Shown here in pieces: positions 1 through 7,530 of a DNA stretch of 8,861 bases. A program made the position numbers and the translations under genes. The first letter of the stretch is position 1, and each line of letters opens with the position of its first letter. The DNA lies in NCBI GenBank assembly GCA_005879655.1, contig VBJK01000283.1, positions 1-8,861 of the forward strand. The letters are read 5' to 3'. The stretch comes from Chloroflexota bacterium. GTDB lineage: Bacteria; Chloroflexota; Ktedonobacteria; Ktedonobacterales; Ktedonobacteraceae. The notes under the pieces are model-generated. The model saw nothing but the letters and a program-made list of their open reading frames with translations, ran no database searches and was not told the DNA's origin.

Positions 1-1
1 A

Positions 2-619
2 GATGTGACGTTCTGGCAATGTCAGCGTGCAGATAGAGAGCATCTCGTACCGATTGGTCGGCCTATCGCCAATACTCAGATCTATCTATTGGATAGGAAC
101 CTGCAACCTGTGCCGGTAGGGGTCGCTGGCGAGTTGTATATTGGTGGGGTTGGTCTGGCACGAGGCTATAGCAGACAACCCATACTAACAGCTGAGCGCT
201 TCATACCCAATCCATTCAGCCAGCAGCCAGGAACCCGGCTCTACCGCACAGGCGATCTGGCCTGCTATCGGGCTGAAGGCGCTATCGAATTCCTCAGACG
301 CGTCGATCAGCAAGTGAAACTACGGGGGGTACGCATCGAACTCGCCGAGATCGAGGCGACCTTGCGAGCATATCCCGGTGTACAAGAGGCCGTCGTTATT
401 CTAAAAGAGAGGAGTGAGACGAGAAAAGCCCTGCTAGCTTATGTAGTTGCTCAAACTGAGGAGTCTCCTACTGCCGAGCAAGTGCAAAGGTATTTGTATG
501 AGCAACTGCCCGGCTATATGGTACCAACGAATATAGTTTTTTTACACAAGATGCCACTCACACCTAATGGCAAAGTTGATCGCAAAGCCATGTTGCTCAT
601 CGATCTCGCTCAACTGCCT
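2..619 (+). other. Adenylation domain A1, C-terminal part
   Basis: This is the C-terminal half of an AMP-forming adenylation domain, entering the window just after core motif A5. The A6 to A10 motifs are all present, including the catalytic lysine K190 in NGKVDR. The first visible residues, D-V-T-F-W, align with the stretch after GPTE in the A2 domain. If so, the ninth and tenth-from-start pocket positions (GrsA 330/331) would be T and F, but most of the pocket lies outside the window and no substrate can be called. Confidence 0.9.
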
Positions 620-2659
620 CAAAACGAGACGCTAGTAGCTCCATCGACACCACAGCAAGAATTGCTGACTACCATTTGGGAAGATGTGCTGGCTCTGCCC
701 CAGGTGGGTGTTCACGACAATTTCTTTGCACTGGGAGGCCATTCGCTGTTGGTGAGGCAAGTGATTGCGCGTATTCGTCAGACCTTTGGGGTGGATCTGC
801 CGTTGCGTAGCCTCTTTGATGCACCAACCGTTGCTAGCTTGGCTGAGTGTTTGGAAGGGGCAGCAGGGCAAGCACAGGCAGTGGGGCAAGCACAGAGAAC
901 AGGGCAACCGCAAGAGATTGCCCCTACAATGGACGAATTGCCTCATGAGGCACGTGCAATTGTGCGAATGGAGCGACCAAGCACTCTACCCCTCTCCTTT
1001 GCACAAGAGCGTTTATGGTTTCTTGATCAATGGGAACCCGATAGTGCCTGGTACAATGTGTCGATGGTCTTGCGTCTCTCTGGCTCACTACATATACAGG
1101 CATTGGAACGTGCTCTGGCAACGATGGTGCAACGGCACGAAGTCTTGCGCACGACCTTTGACTTACAAGGGGGACGGCCTGTACAGGTCATTGCTTCGGT
1201 CTCATCTATCCAGATACCACTGGTTGACCTGCGTGGTGAGGGTATGGACGCTAATGCTGAGCATGACCAACGGATGGTCCACTTGGTACGTGCTGAGACA
1301 CAGGGTCCCTTTGATCTGGCGCATGGTCCATTGTTGCGCATCTGCTTATTGCGTCTGGATGAGCAAGAGCATGTGTTACTGCTCACATTACACCATATCG
1401 TTACTGATGGTTGGTCAATGGGCGTGTTTGTGCGCGAAATATCCACGCTTTACCGGGCTGAAGTCGAGGGAGAACCCACGTCACTGCCAGCGTTACCAAT
1501 CCAATATGCTGATTTTACCCTCTGGCAACGACAGTGGTTACAGGGTCAAGTATCAGCTCTGCAACTGGCCTACTGGCGCAAGCAATTAGCAGATCTGTCG
1601 CCGCTCGCCTTGCCCACGGATCATCCACGACCAATAGCAAAGACTTATCGAGGTGCTACCCAGTCTCGCTTACTACCACTAGCGTTAATAGAAGCATTGT
1701 CGCATCTTGCTCGTAAGCGAGACGTGACACTCTTCATGCTGCTGTTGGCCGCCTTCCAGGTCTTACTATTGCGCTACACGGGACAGACTGATCTCAGTGT
1801 AGGCACACCGATCGCTAATCGGACACGGGCAGAGCTAGAAGGTCTGATCGGCTTCTTTGTAAATACACTGGTATTACGGACGGACCTCTCAGGGAATCCA
1901 ACCTTCGAGCAAGTCTTGTACAAAGTGCGCGAGGTCTGTTTAAGGGCCTATGCTCACCAGGATCTTCCCTTTGAGCGGGTAGTAGAGGAACTTCAACCTG
2001 AACGTGATATGCACCATACACCGCTATTCCAGGTGATGTTTGTCCTACAGTATGAACCGAGAGAGCAAGGAGATTTCTCAGGGATAAGCGTTATGCCATT
2101 GCCGGTAGAAAGTACTACCAGCAAGTTTGATCTGACGCTCTTGCAGACCCCGACTGAGCAGGGACTACACTGTACTTTCGAGTATAGTACCGATCTCTTC
2201 GAGGACGCAACCATTGCACGCTGGCTCACACACTGGCAGACCCTGCTGGAAGGCATTGTACAAGACCCGCAGGCTCACGTGTCAGATCTACCATTGCTGA
2301 CAGCAGATGAACGAGAAGTCCTGCTCATAGAGTGGAATACAACAAAGAGAGACTCTCCACAGCATTTATGCGTGCATCAGCTCTTTGAGCAACAGGTCGA
2401 GCGGGTACCAGACTCCATAGCACTAGTGTACGAAGACTGCATACTTACCTATGCAGAACTCAATCGTCGAGCAAACCAACTGGCCCATCATCTGCAACGC
2501 TTAGGAGTAGGTCCAGAGATAGCCGTAGGTATCTACTTGGAGCGCAGCATCGAGATGGTTGTAGCCCTGTTAGCGGTGCTCAAAGCTGGTGGAGCCTACG
2601 TACCACTTGACCCAAACAATCCACAAGAAAGCAACCACAAAGTGCTGCCCCTACCATAG
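2..2659 (+). CDS. NRPS segment 1: A1 (C-terminal part)-PCP1-C2-A2 (N-terminal part), 5'-partial
   Basis: This is part of a multimodular non-ribosomal peptide synthetase, a cytoplasmic enzyme that activates amino acids as adenylates, loads them on phosphopantetheine carriers and condenses them. The frame is open to the left window edge (codon 2-4 is GAT), and the first GTG at 5 is mid-domain with no ribosome binding site, so the true start lies upstream. Residues below count from that GTG. Adenylation motifs A6 (GELYIGG, 42-48), A7 (YRTGDL, 80-85), A8 (VDQQVKLRG, 100-108) and A10 (NGKVDR, 188-193) are present. The carrier serine is S247 in GGHSLL. Condensation domain C2 spans about 326-775 with HHIVTDG at 463-469. 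A new A domain starts near 788 with LTYAELN and LKAGGAYVPLDP. The frame then hits a stop at 2657-2659, about 870 residues short of a full module, because of a lesion. The protein continues in other frames downstream. Family assignment is certain; product and substrate of A1 are unknown. Confidence 0.95.
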   Translation, partial: DVTFWQCQRADREHLVPIGRPIANTQIYLLDRNLQPVPVGVAGELYIGGVGLARGYSRQPILTAERFIPNPFSQQPGTRLYRTGDLACYRAEGAIEFLRRVDQQVKLRGVRIELAEIEATLRAYPGVQEAVVILKERSETRKALLAYVVAQTEESPTAEQVQRYLYEQLPGYMVPTNIVFLHKMPLTPNGKVDRKAMLLIDLAQLPQNETLVAPSTPQQELLTTIWEDVLALPQVGVHDNFFALGGHSLLVRQVIARIRQTFGVDLPLRSLFDAPTVASLAECLEGAAGQAQAVGQAQRTGQPQEIAPTMDELPHEARAIVRMERPSTLPLSFAQERLWFLDQWEPDSAWYNVSMVLRLSGSLHIQALERALATMVQRHEVLRTTFDLQGGRPVQVIASVSSIQIPLVDLRGEGMDANAEHDQRMVHLVRAETQGPFDLAHGPLLRICLLRLDEQEHVLLLTLHHIVTDGWSMGVFVREISTLYRAEVEGEPTSLPALPIQYADFTLWQRQWLQGQVSALQLAYWRKQLADLSPLALPTDHPRPIAKTYRGATQSRLLPLALIEALSHLARKRDVTLFMLLLAAFQVLLLRYTGQTDLSVGTPIANRTRAELEGLIGFFVNTLVLRTDLSGNPTFEQVLYKVREVCLRAYAHQDLPFERVVEELQPERDMHHTPLFQVMFVLQYEPREQGDFSGISVMPLPVESTTSKFDLTLLQTPTEQGLHCTFEYSTDLFEDATIARWLTHWQTLLEGIVQDPQAHVSDLPLLTADEREVLLIEWNTTKRDSPQHLCVHQLFEQQVERVPDSIALVYEDCILTYAELNRRANQLAHHLQRLGVGPEIAVGIYLERSIEMVVALLAVLKAGGAYVPLDPNNPQESNHKVLPLP
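641..853 (+). other. Peptidyl carrier domain PCP1
   Basis: This is a thiolation domain of normal size, about 70 residues, with the motif DNFFALGGHSLL. Serine S247 (codon 743-745) is the expected 4'-phosphopantetheine attachment site. It follows A1 after a short linker and precedes C2, so it presents the A1 residue, or the chain carried so far, to C2. Confidence 0.93.
866..919 (+). repeat. 18-bp imperfect tandem repeat (x3) in PCP1-C2 linker
   Basis: Three in-frame 18-bp units at 866-883, 884-901 and 902-919 encode GQAQAV, GQAQRT and GQPQEI. The first two share the 13-base run beginning GGGCAAGCACAG. They lie in the flexible linker between the carrier and condensation domains and look like a replication-slippage expansion that keeps the frame. 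Confidence 0.8.
980..2329 (+). other. Condensation domain C2
   Basis: This is a peptide-bond-forming condensation domain of full length, about 450 residues. Motifs in order are C1 LSFAQERLWFL (330-340), C2 RHEVLRTTF (377-385), C3 HHIVTDG with catalytic H464, C4 YADFTLW (501-507), C5 IGFFVNTLVLR (615-625), C6 HQDLPFE (651-657) and C7 HTPLFQV (671-677). The C1 and C3 forms resemble those that join an L-configured donor to an L acceptor, and no epimerase domain is visible upstream. It would link the chain on PCP1 to the residue on PCP2. Confidence 0.93.
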
Positions 2660-3864
2660 ATTCATCAACCTGCAAAGGTCATACGTACCATTGCATGGGC
2701 AAGCCCTTGTGGTTGCCCTGGACGCGCACATTAAATGTTGCTGAAGTGAGTGATCCTACCACCTGCCATAACCCTACGAATAGTAGTACAGCTCAGAATT
2801 TAGCATACATCATGTACACCTCTGGTTCGACCGGGACCCCGAAAGGCGTAGGTGTGGTACATCAAAACATTGTACGACTAATCGCCAGCACTAACTACGT
2901 TACGTGGGAACCGAGCGAGATACTCTTACAGCTAGCACCACTCAGCTTCGATGCATCAACCTTCGAGATATGGGGTGCATTGCTCAGCGGATTGTCTCTC
3001 ATCATTTTCCCTACCGAGCCGGTGGCCCTCTCAGAGATCGGCAGGGTAATAGAACGATATCACGTGACCATCTTATGGTTGACGGCAGGCTTATTTCACC
3101 AAATGGTGGAGCACCAACGGTCTCAACTGGCAAGTGTGCGACAATTGTTCGCGGGTGGAGAGGTCTTATCCGTGCCGCACGTGCAGCACATGTTAGAAAC
3201 ACTGACAGATGGCAGACTGATCGATGGCTACGGGCCAACTGAGAATACAACCTTCACTTGTTGCCACGTGATGGATCGAGAATGCTCGCTGCAAGGCTCT
3301 GTCCCCATTGGACGGCCTATTAGCAACACACAGGTCTATGTCTTAGATGCCTGGTATCAGCCAGTTCCTCTGGGAGCGATAGGAGAATTGTATGTAGGCG
3401 GCGATGGTCTGGCGAGAGGATACTTCAATCGTCCAGATTTGACGGCAGAGCGTTTCGTGCCTCACCCCTTCGTAGCTGCGCAATTTATTACACCTGGGGC
3501 CAGGCTTTACCGGACGGGAGATCAGGTACGTTATCGTCCAGATGGCACGCTCGAATACCTGGGCCGTATCGATCAGCAGGTGAAGCTACGCGGGTTCCGC
3601 ATCGAATTAGGCGAGATCGAGGCGACGTTGCGAGCCTATCCCGACGTGCAAGCAGCGGTGGTTGTACTGCATAATGACGATGAGCATGGGAAAGTCCTGA
3701 TAGCCTACGTGGTGACACACAAGGAGAAGCCTCTTACCACTGAAGCATTGCAGGAGCATCTGCACAAATATTTACCTGATTACATGGTGCCGACCAGCTT
3801 TGTCTTCTTAGATACATTGCCACTCACACCCAATGGCAAAGTTGATCGTAAAGCACTGCCAGCG
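2366..3864 (+). other. Adenylation domain A2, split by a frameshift lesion; valine-like code
   Basis: The domain is spread over two frames. The N-terminal part (A1 motif LTYAELN, A2 motif LKAGGAYVPLDP) is in segment 1. The rest, from A3 motif YTSGSTGTPKG to A10 NGKVDR, is in segment 2. Between them, 2630-2799 is corrupted. Pocket residues read from alignment with GrsA (segment 2 numbering) are D86, A87, F90, W128, F152, G154, G178, T186, F187 and K382, i.e. DAFWFGGTFK. The textbook valine code is DAFWIGGTFK, or DAFWLGGTFK in some enzymes, so valine is the likely substrate. The lesion removes the reading frame across a structural part of the large subdomain, so as sequenced the domain would not be made whole. 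Confidence 0.85.
2630..2799 (+). other. Frameshift lesion in A2 crossing three frames
   Basis: Between LDPNNPQE (ends 2629) and LAYIMYTSG (starts 2800) no single frame reads as an A domain. Frame of segment 1 gives KVLPLP and then TAG at 2657. The next forward frame gives an A-domain-like stretch RFINLQRSY...ALVVALDAHIK from about 2658 to 2738 and then stops at TGA. The frame of segment 2 then gives NVAEVSDPTT and the intact A3 motif. The usual ER-x-x-F-M-L segment after PQE is missing. The spacing of 170 bases is close to the 168 bases in the matching part of A3, so small indels rather than one big loss are likely. Confidence 0.75.
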
Positions 3865-6800
3865 CTCGATCAAAGTCTGCTGCTTGGGAACACAGAGATG
3901 GTTGTGCCGCAAACGGCTATACAAGCACAACTAGCCACGATCTGGGCTGACTTGTTACACTTGCCCCAGGTAGGTATCCAGCACAACTTCTTCACACTTG
4001 GAGGACATTCACTGTTAGCAACCCAGTTAATGGTCCAGCTTCAGGGCGCATTTAACGTGAAGGTACCCCTGCGGAGCCTGTTTGAGGCTCCAACTATTGC
4101 ACAACTAGCTGTAGTTATCGAGCAGTTGCAAGCAGAGAGCAAGGGCCAGGAGCATCAGCTGAAGTTATCAATCCTGCTACAAAAGAGGGATGGCAGTGCT
4201 TTGCCTCTCTCCTTTGCTCAGGAACGTTTGTGGTTCCTGCATCAATGGGCTGAGGATAGTGCTTGGTACAACGTACCAATGGCCTGCCGTCTGTCTGGCT
4301 CATTGCAGGTGGCGGCGCTAGAACGTAGTCTGCGGGCAGTGGTGCAACGGCATGAGGTGCTACGCACGACGTTCTCACTTGAGGAAGGCTTGCCGATGCA
4401 GGTGATTGCACCTGACTTTACTCTGAGGATACCTGTAATTGATCTGCGTCAGTGTCCTGCACAGGATCAACAGGTAGAGCAATTGGCTCGTACTGAAGTG
4501 CTACGTCCCTTTGACCTCTCAGCTGGCCCACTATTGCGCGTCTGCTTGCTGCAACTGCGAGAGCAAGAGCACATACTCTTGTTCACACTGCACCATATCC
4601 TTACCGATGGCTGGTCAATGGGCGTGCTCTTGCGCGAACTCTCAGCCCTCTATCAGGCTCAGCTGAAAGGGAGACCTGCGCCACTTCCAGCCTTGCCGAT
4701 ACAATATGCGGACTATGCCATCTGGCAACGTCAATGGTTGCAAGGTGAGGTTCTACAAGATCAACTGGTTTACTGGCAACAGCAACTCTCAGGTGCGCCT
4801 GCATTACTAGAGCTACCCACTGATCGCCCCCGGCCAGCAGTCCAGACCGACGCAGGCGCACTGCAAACGCGGATCTTGCCTCCTGCTCTGCTACACGAAT
4901 TAAAGCGTGTCAGCCAGCGAGAAGGTGTCACGTTATTTATGACGCTATTAGCCGCTTTTCAGGGTTTGTTAATGCGTTACAGTGGTCAGCAGGATATTGT
5001 GGTAGGCACGCCCATCGCCAATCGAGGGCAGGCAGGACTGGAAAATCTGATCGGCTTCTTTGCCAATACACTCGTGTTGCGTACAGATTTATCGGGAAAT
5101 CCAGGCTTTAGGCAGTTGCTTGCCCGTGTACGGGAAGTGGCACTGCAAGCCTACATGCATCAGGATCTGCCCTTTGAAAAACTGGTCGAGTCCTTGCAGG
5201 TTGAACGCTCGTTAAGCCATTCACCACTCTTCCAGGTGTTCTTCTCCTTGCGGAACGCAGCTGAAACTGATATCCAGCTAACAGGTCTCACCTGGAGCGA
5301 AGTGGATAGGGGGCATTTCACCAGTCAGTTTGATCTCAGCTTGATGCTGGTTGAGGGTGAAAATGGACTACTGGCTGAGCTGGAGTACAATACTGATCTC
5401 TTCGATGCTGCAACGATTACGCGTCTATTGAGCCACTGGCAGGTGCTTTTAGAGGCGATTGTACACGATCCTGAGCAGGCTATTGAAATACTTCCCCTGC
5501 TTACCCCAGAGGAACGTACGCAATTGCTAGTGCAAAGCAGCGCGGACCAGTGTGACTATCCACGAGAACTGTATATACATCAGCTATTTGAGCAGCAGGC
5601 AGCATTGGCACCAGAGGCCATCGCAGTGATATATCAACAAGCCGCCCTCACCTATCGAGAACTCAATGCGCGAGCCAACCAACTGGCCAACTATCTACGG
5701 GCAAAAGGCATCGGACCAGAGAAACTGGTAGGAGTTTGCATCCCACATTCACTGGAACTAGTCATAGCACTATTAGCCGTTCTCAAAGCCGGAGGAGCCT
5801 ATCTTCCACTCGATCCCAATTACCCGACGGAGCGACTGAACTGGATACTTACAGATACCCGACCCTCTCTAGTCCTCACTCAGCAACGCTTCCTGACACG
5901 TCTCCCCCGTGAGCAGTGGACCGTCTGCCTTGATCAAACGTGGCGGACACTGACAACAGAAAGTCGCACCAATCCTGCAAGCATAACACAGGGGGAGCAT
6001 ACCGCCTATGTGATCTATACCTCTGGCTCAACCGGGACCCCCAAAGGCGTGATGATCAGCCAGCACAACGTTATGAACTTCTTGCAAGGCATGGATGGAC
6101 GCTTCGATAGCTCCTTGGGCATATGGTTGGCAATCACCAGTATCTCATTCGATATCTCTGTCTTAGAGCTATTCTGGACACTTACGAGAGGTTTTCAGGT
6201 TGTTCTCTACACACCATCGCATAAAGCCTCACCATCATTAGAGCGAGCAGAACCCCATGTAGAGAAAGAGCTAGCCTTTAGCCTGTTTTATTTCGCCAGT
6301 GATGCAGCAGGGGGGACAACGGATCGCTATCGGTTATTACTAGAAGGCGCAAAGTTTGCCGATCAGCATGGATTCGAGGCTTTATGGACGCCGGAACGGC
6401 ACTTTTATGATTTTGGTGGACTCTATCCCAATCCTGTTGTCACCAGTGCCGCCGTGGCTGCGGTAACGCAGCGTCTGCACATACGGGCTGGTAGCGTAGT
6501 CTTGCCATTGCACAATCCTATCCGTATAACAGAAGAATGGGCAGTGGTTGATAATCTGTCGCATGGGCGTGTAGGTATAGCTTTTGCCTCTGGCTGGCAC
6601 GCGCACGATTTTGTCTTTGCCCCTGACAAGTATGTTCAACGCAAAGAGATTATGCAGCAGGATATTGAGACGGTGCATAAGCTGTGGCGTGGGGAAACGA
6701 TTACGGTACAAGGAGGAACAGGTGATCCGATTACAGTGCGGACCCTTCCACGACCTGTGCAGGCAGAGCTACCTGTATGGATCACTAGTGGGGGCAGTAC

Positions 6801-7530
6801 TGAAACATTTCGTATGGCAGGGGAGATAGGTGCGAGTGTACTCACGCACTTGCTTGGTCAAGATCTGGAACAGCTGGCCGACAAAATTGCCGTATATCGT
6901 GAGGAGTGGCACCAGCACGGGCATGATGCACAGGGTGAAGCTGGTCATGTCACTTTGATGCTGCATACCTTTATCGGCACTGATCTAGAGACGGTACGCG
7001 AAACGGTTCGCCAACCCTTCCACTCTTACTTGAGAAGCTCGATTGATCTCCTACGACCACTTGCTCGTAGCATGGGACTGGATAGCGATATCAATACCTT
7101 GCACGAGGATGACATGCAAGCGTTACTCGATTTTGCCTTTGAACGTTACTTTGCTAGCAGTGGGCTGATGGGAACCATTGATTCCTGTTTGCCCATGATA
7201 GAGAACTTGAGGATGATAGGCGTTGATGAGCTAGCCTGCCTGATCGATTTTGGCGTTGCTGTTGAAGATGTACTGGCCAGTTTGCGTGATCTAGATGAGT
7301 TAAAAGAACGGGCGAATGCAGGAGATGCTTCTGTGGACTTACGTCATCTAGAAGAGTTAAAAGGAAGGGCGCATGCAATCGATGCACCTAGCGAGAGAGA
7401 AGCCTCCCTGTCTACGCAGTTGCTTGAGTATGGTATCACACATCTGCAATGTGCACCTTCTTTCATGAATATGCTCTTGACGGACCCTGAAGCTATAGCT
7501 TCAAAGCATGGCGGCAGCCAGACTGCATAA
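2695..7530 (+). CDS. NRPS segment 2: A2 (rest)-PCP2-C3-A3 interrupted by LLM monooxygenase
   Basis: This segment of 1611 codons continues the same synthetase in another frame. The ATG at 2695 has no ribosome binding site before it and sits inside the damaged part of A2, so it is not a credible native start. Domains by residue are A2 from motif A3 onward (about 37-390), PCP2 (405-475, serine S439), C3 (502-945, HHILTDG at 633-639), A3 first half (957-1175), an FMN luciferase-like monooxygenase (about 1190-1530), a duplicated 19-residue linker (1530-1567), and resumption of A3 at EYGITHLQCAPS. The A3 P-loop YTSGSTGTPKG is at 1108-1118. The frame ends at TAA 7528-7530, where A3 sequence is missing. 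Segment 3 carries the remainder. The work of this part would be activation and condensation of two residues plus oxidation of the last one. Confidence 0.94.
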   Translation: MGKPLWLPWTRTLNVAEVSDPTTCHNPTNSSTAQNLAYIMYTSGSTGTPKGVGVVHQNIVRLIASTNYVTWEPSEILLQLAPLSFDASTFEIWGALLSGLSLIIFPTEPVALSEIGRVIERYHVTILWLTAGLFHQMVEHQRSQLASVRQLFAGGEVLSVPHVQHMLETLTDGRLIDGYGPTENTTFTCCHVMDRECSLQGSVPIGRPISNTQVYVLDAWYQPVPLGAIGELYVGGDGLARGYFNRPDLTAERFVPHPFVAAQFITPGARLYRTGDQVRYRPDGTLEYLGRIDQQVKLRGFRIELGEIEATLRAYPDVQAAVVVLHNDDEHGKVLIAYVVTHKEKPLTTEALQEHLHKYLPDYMVPTSFVFLDTLPLTPNGKVDRKALPALDQSLLLGNTEMVVPQTAIQAQLATIWADLLHLPQVGIQHNFFTLGGHSLLATQLMVQLQGAFNVKVPLRSLFEAPTIAQLAVVIEQLQAESKGQEHQLKLSILLQKRDGSALPLSFAQERLWFLHQWAEDSAWYNVPMACRLSGSLQVAALERSLRAVVQRHEVLRTTFSLEEGLPMQVIAPDFTLRIPVIDLRQCPAQDQQVEQLARTEVLRPFDLSAGPLLRVCLLQLREQEHILLFTLHHILTDGWSMGVLLRELSALYQAQLKGRPAPLPALPIQYADYAIWQRQWLQGEVLQDQLVYWQQQLSGAPALLELPTDRPRPAVQTDAGALQTRILPPALLHELKRVSQREGVTLFMTLLAAFQGLLMRYSGQQDIVVGTPIANRGQAGLENLIGFFANTLVLRTDLSGNPGFRQLLARVREVALQAYMHQDLPFEKLVESLQVERSLSHSPLFQVFFSLRNAAETDIQLTGLTWSEVDRGHFTSQFDLSLMLVEGENGLLAELEYNTDLFDAATITRLLSHWQVLLEAIVHDPEQAIEILPLLTPEERTQLLVQSSADQCDYPRELYIHQLFEQQAALAPEAIAVIYQQAALTYRELNARANQLANYLRAKGIGPEKLVGVCIPHSLELVIALLAVLKAGGAYLPLDPNYPTERLNWILTDTRPSLVLTQQRFLTRLPREQWTVCLDQTWRTLTTESRTNPASITQGEHTAYVIYTSGSTGTPKGVMISQHNVMNFLQGMDGRFDSSLGIWLAITSISFDISVLELFWTLTRGFQVVLYTPSHKASPSLERAEPHVEKELAFSLFYFASDAAGGTTDRYRLLLEGAKFADQHGFEALWTPERHFYDFGGLYPNPVVTSAAVAAVTQRLHIRAGSVVLPLHNPIRITEEWAVVDNLSHGRVGIAFASGWHAHDFVFAPDKYVQRKEIMQQDIETVHKLWRGETITVQGGTGDPITVRTLPRPVQAELPVWITSGGSTETFRMAGEIGASVLTHLLGQDLEQLADKIAVYREEWHQHGHDAQGEAGHVTLMLHTFIGTDLETVRETVRQPFHSYLRSSIDLLRPLARSMGLDSDINTLHEDDMQALLDFAFERYFASSGLMGTIDSCLPMIENLRMIGVDELACLIDFGVAVEDVLASLRDLDELKERANAGDASVDLRHLEELKGRAHAIDAPSEREASLSTQLLEYGITHLQCAPSFMNMLLTDPEAIASKHGGSQTA
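3907..4119 (+). other. Peptidyl carrier domain PCP2
   Basis: This is a thiolation domain with NFFTLGGHSLL. S439 of segment 2 (codon 4009-4011) is the phosphopantetheine site. It is strongly similar to PCP1 and PCP3, down to the shared downstream VPLRSLFEA, which shows that the modules arose by duplication. Confidence 0.93.
4198..5529 (+). other. Condensation domain C3
   Basis: This is a complete condensation domain with LSFAQERLWFL (505-515 of segment 2), RHEVLRTTF (552-560), HHILTDG with catalytic H634, YADYAIW (671-677), IGFFANTLVLR (786-796), HQDLPFE (822-828) and SPLFQVF (843-849). It closely resembles C2 at protein and DNA level. It would join the PCP2-bound chain to the residue loaded by A3. 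Motif style again fits an L-donor condensation domain; no epimerase domain precedes it. Confidence 0.93.
6262..7284 (+). other. Luciferase-like FMN monooxygenase domain (MupA/Atu3671 type) inside A3
   Basis: Residues about 1190-1530 of segment 2 match the bacterial luciferase-like, flavin-dependent monooxygenase fold, in the subgroup found embedded in natural-product synthetases. Visible marks are the N-terminal strand AFSLFYFASD, the segment GFEALWTPERHF (1226-1237), the NPVVTSAAVAA helix, the RIRAG-type strand LHIRAGSVVLPLHNP (1261-1275), RVGIAFASGWHAHDF (1292-1306) and the C-terminal DELACLIDFG (1511-1520). The family uses reduced FMN and O2 to oxidise carrier-bound substrates. Its place between A4 and A5 matches the monooxygenase of the myxothiazol-type terminal module, as I recall it. 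The domain itself looks complete and undamaged. The exact reaction here is inferred, not shown. Confidence 0.88.
7282..7395 (+). repeat. 57-bp tandem duplication at the LLM exit linker
   Basis: Two adjacent 57-bp units, 7282-7338 and 7339-7395, match at 42 of 57 bases by hand count, and at 33 of the first 39. They encode LRDLDELKERANAGDASVD and LRHLEELKGRAHAIDAPSE. The unit is helical and charged and joins the end of the monooxygenase to the point where the A domain resumes. The duplication keeps the frame. Confidence 0.85.
7490..7530 (+). other. Deletion/frameshift junction in A3
   Basis: Segment 2 reads LLTDPEAIAS and then runs out to TAA in off-family sequence. Segment 3 picks up A-domain sequence at RLHNMYGPTE in the frame one base further on. 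In A2 the same interval, from SQLAS to RLIDGYGPTE, contains 26 more residues with the conserved GGE. About 75-85 bases are therefore absent here and the frame is broken. The ATG at 7508 has no ribosome binding site and an in-frame TAG lies 12 bases upstream of it. Confidence 0.8.

Noticed and set aside
765..1589. Long open frame in +3 over the C2 domain, and several minus-strand frames over the NRPS
   Set aside because: They lie wholly inside strongly supported NRPS coding sequence, encode no recognisable family and have W/C/R-rich compositions typical of shadow frames.
2640..2700. Programmed ribosomal frameshift joining segments 1 and 2
   Set aside because: Two shifts would be needed within about 80 bases, with no slippery heptamer or clear downstream structure. 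Programmed shifts are not known to be used inside NRPS adenylation domains.
6262..7284. Thiazoline oxidase or methyltransferase insertion in the A domain
   Set aside because: Those insert later in the A domain (A8 region) or carry SAM-binding glycine motifs. The sequence here has luciferase-like monooxygenase features such as TPERHF and GWHAHDF.
2695..7530. Independent genes starting at ATG 2695 and ATG 7508
   Set aside because: Neither has a Shine-Dalgarno sequence, and both begin in the middle of a conserved domain whose first half lies just upstream in another frame.
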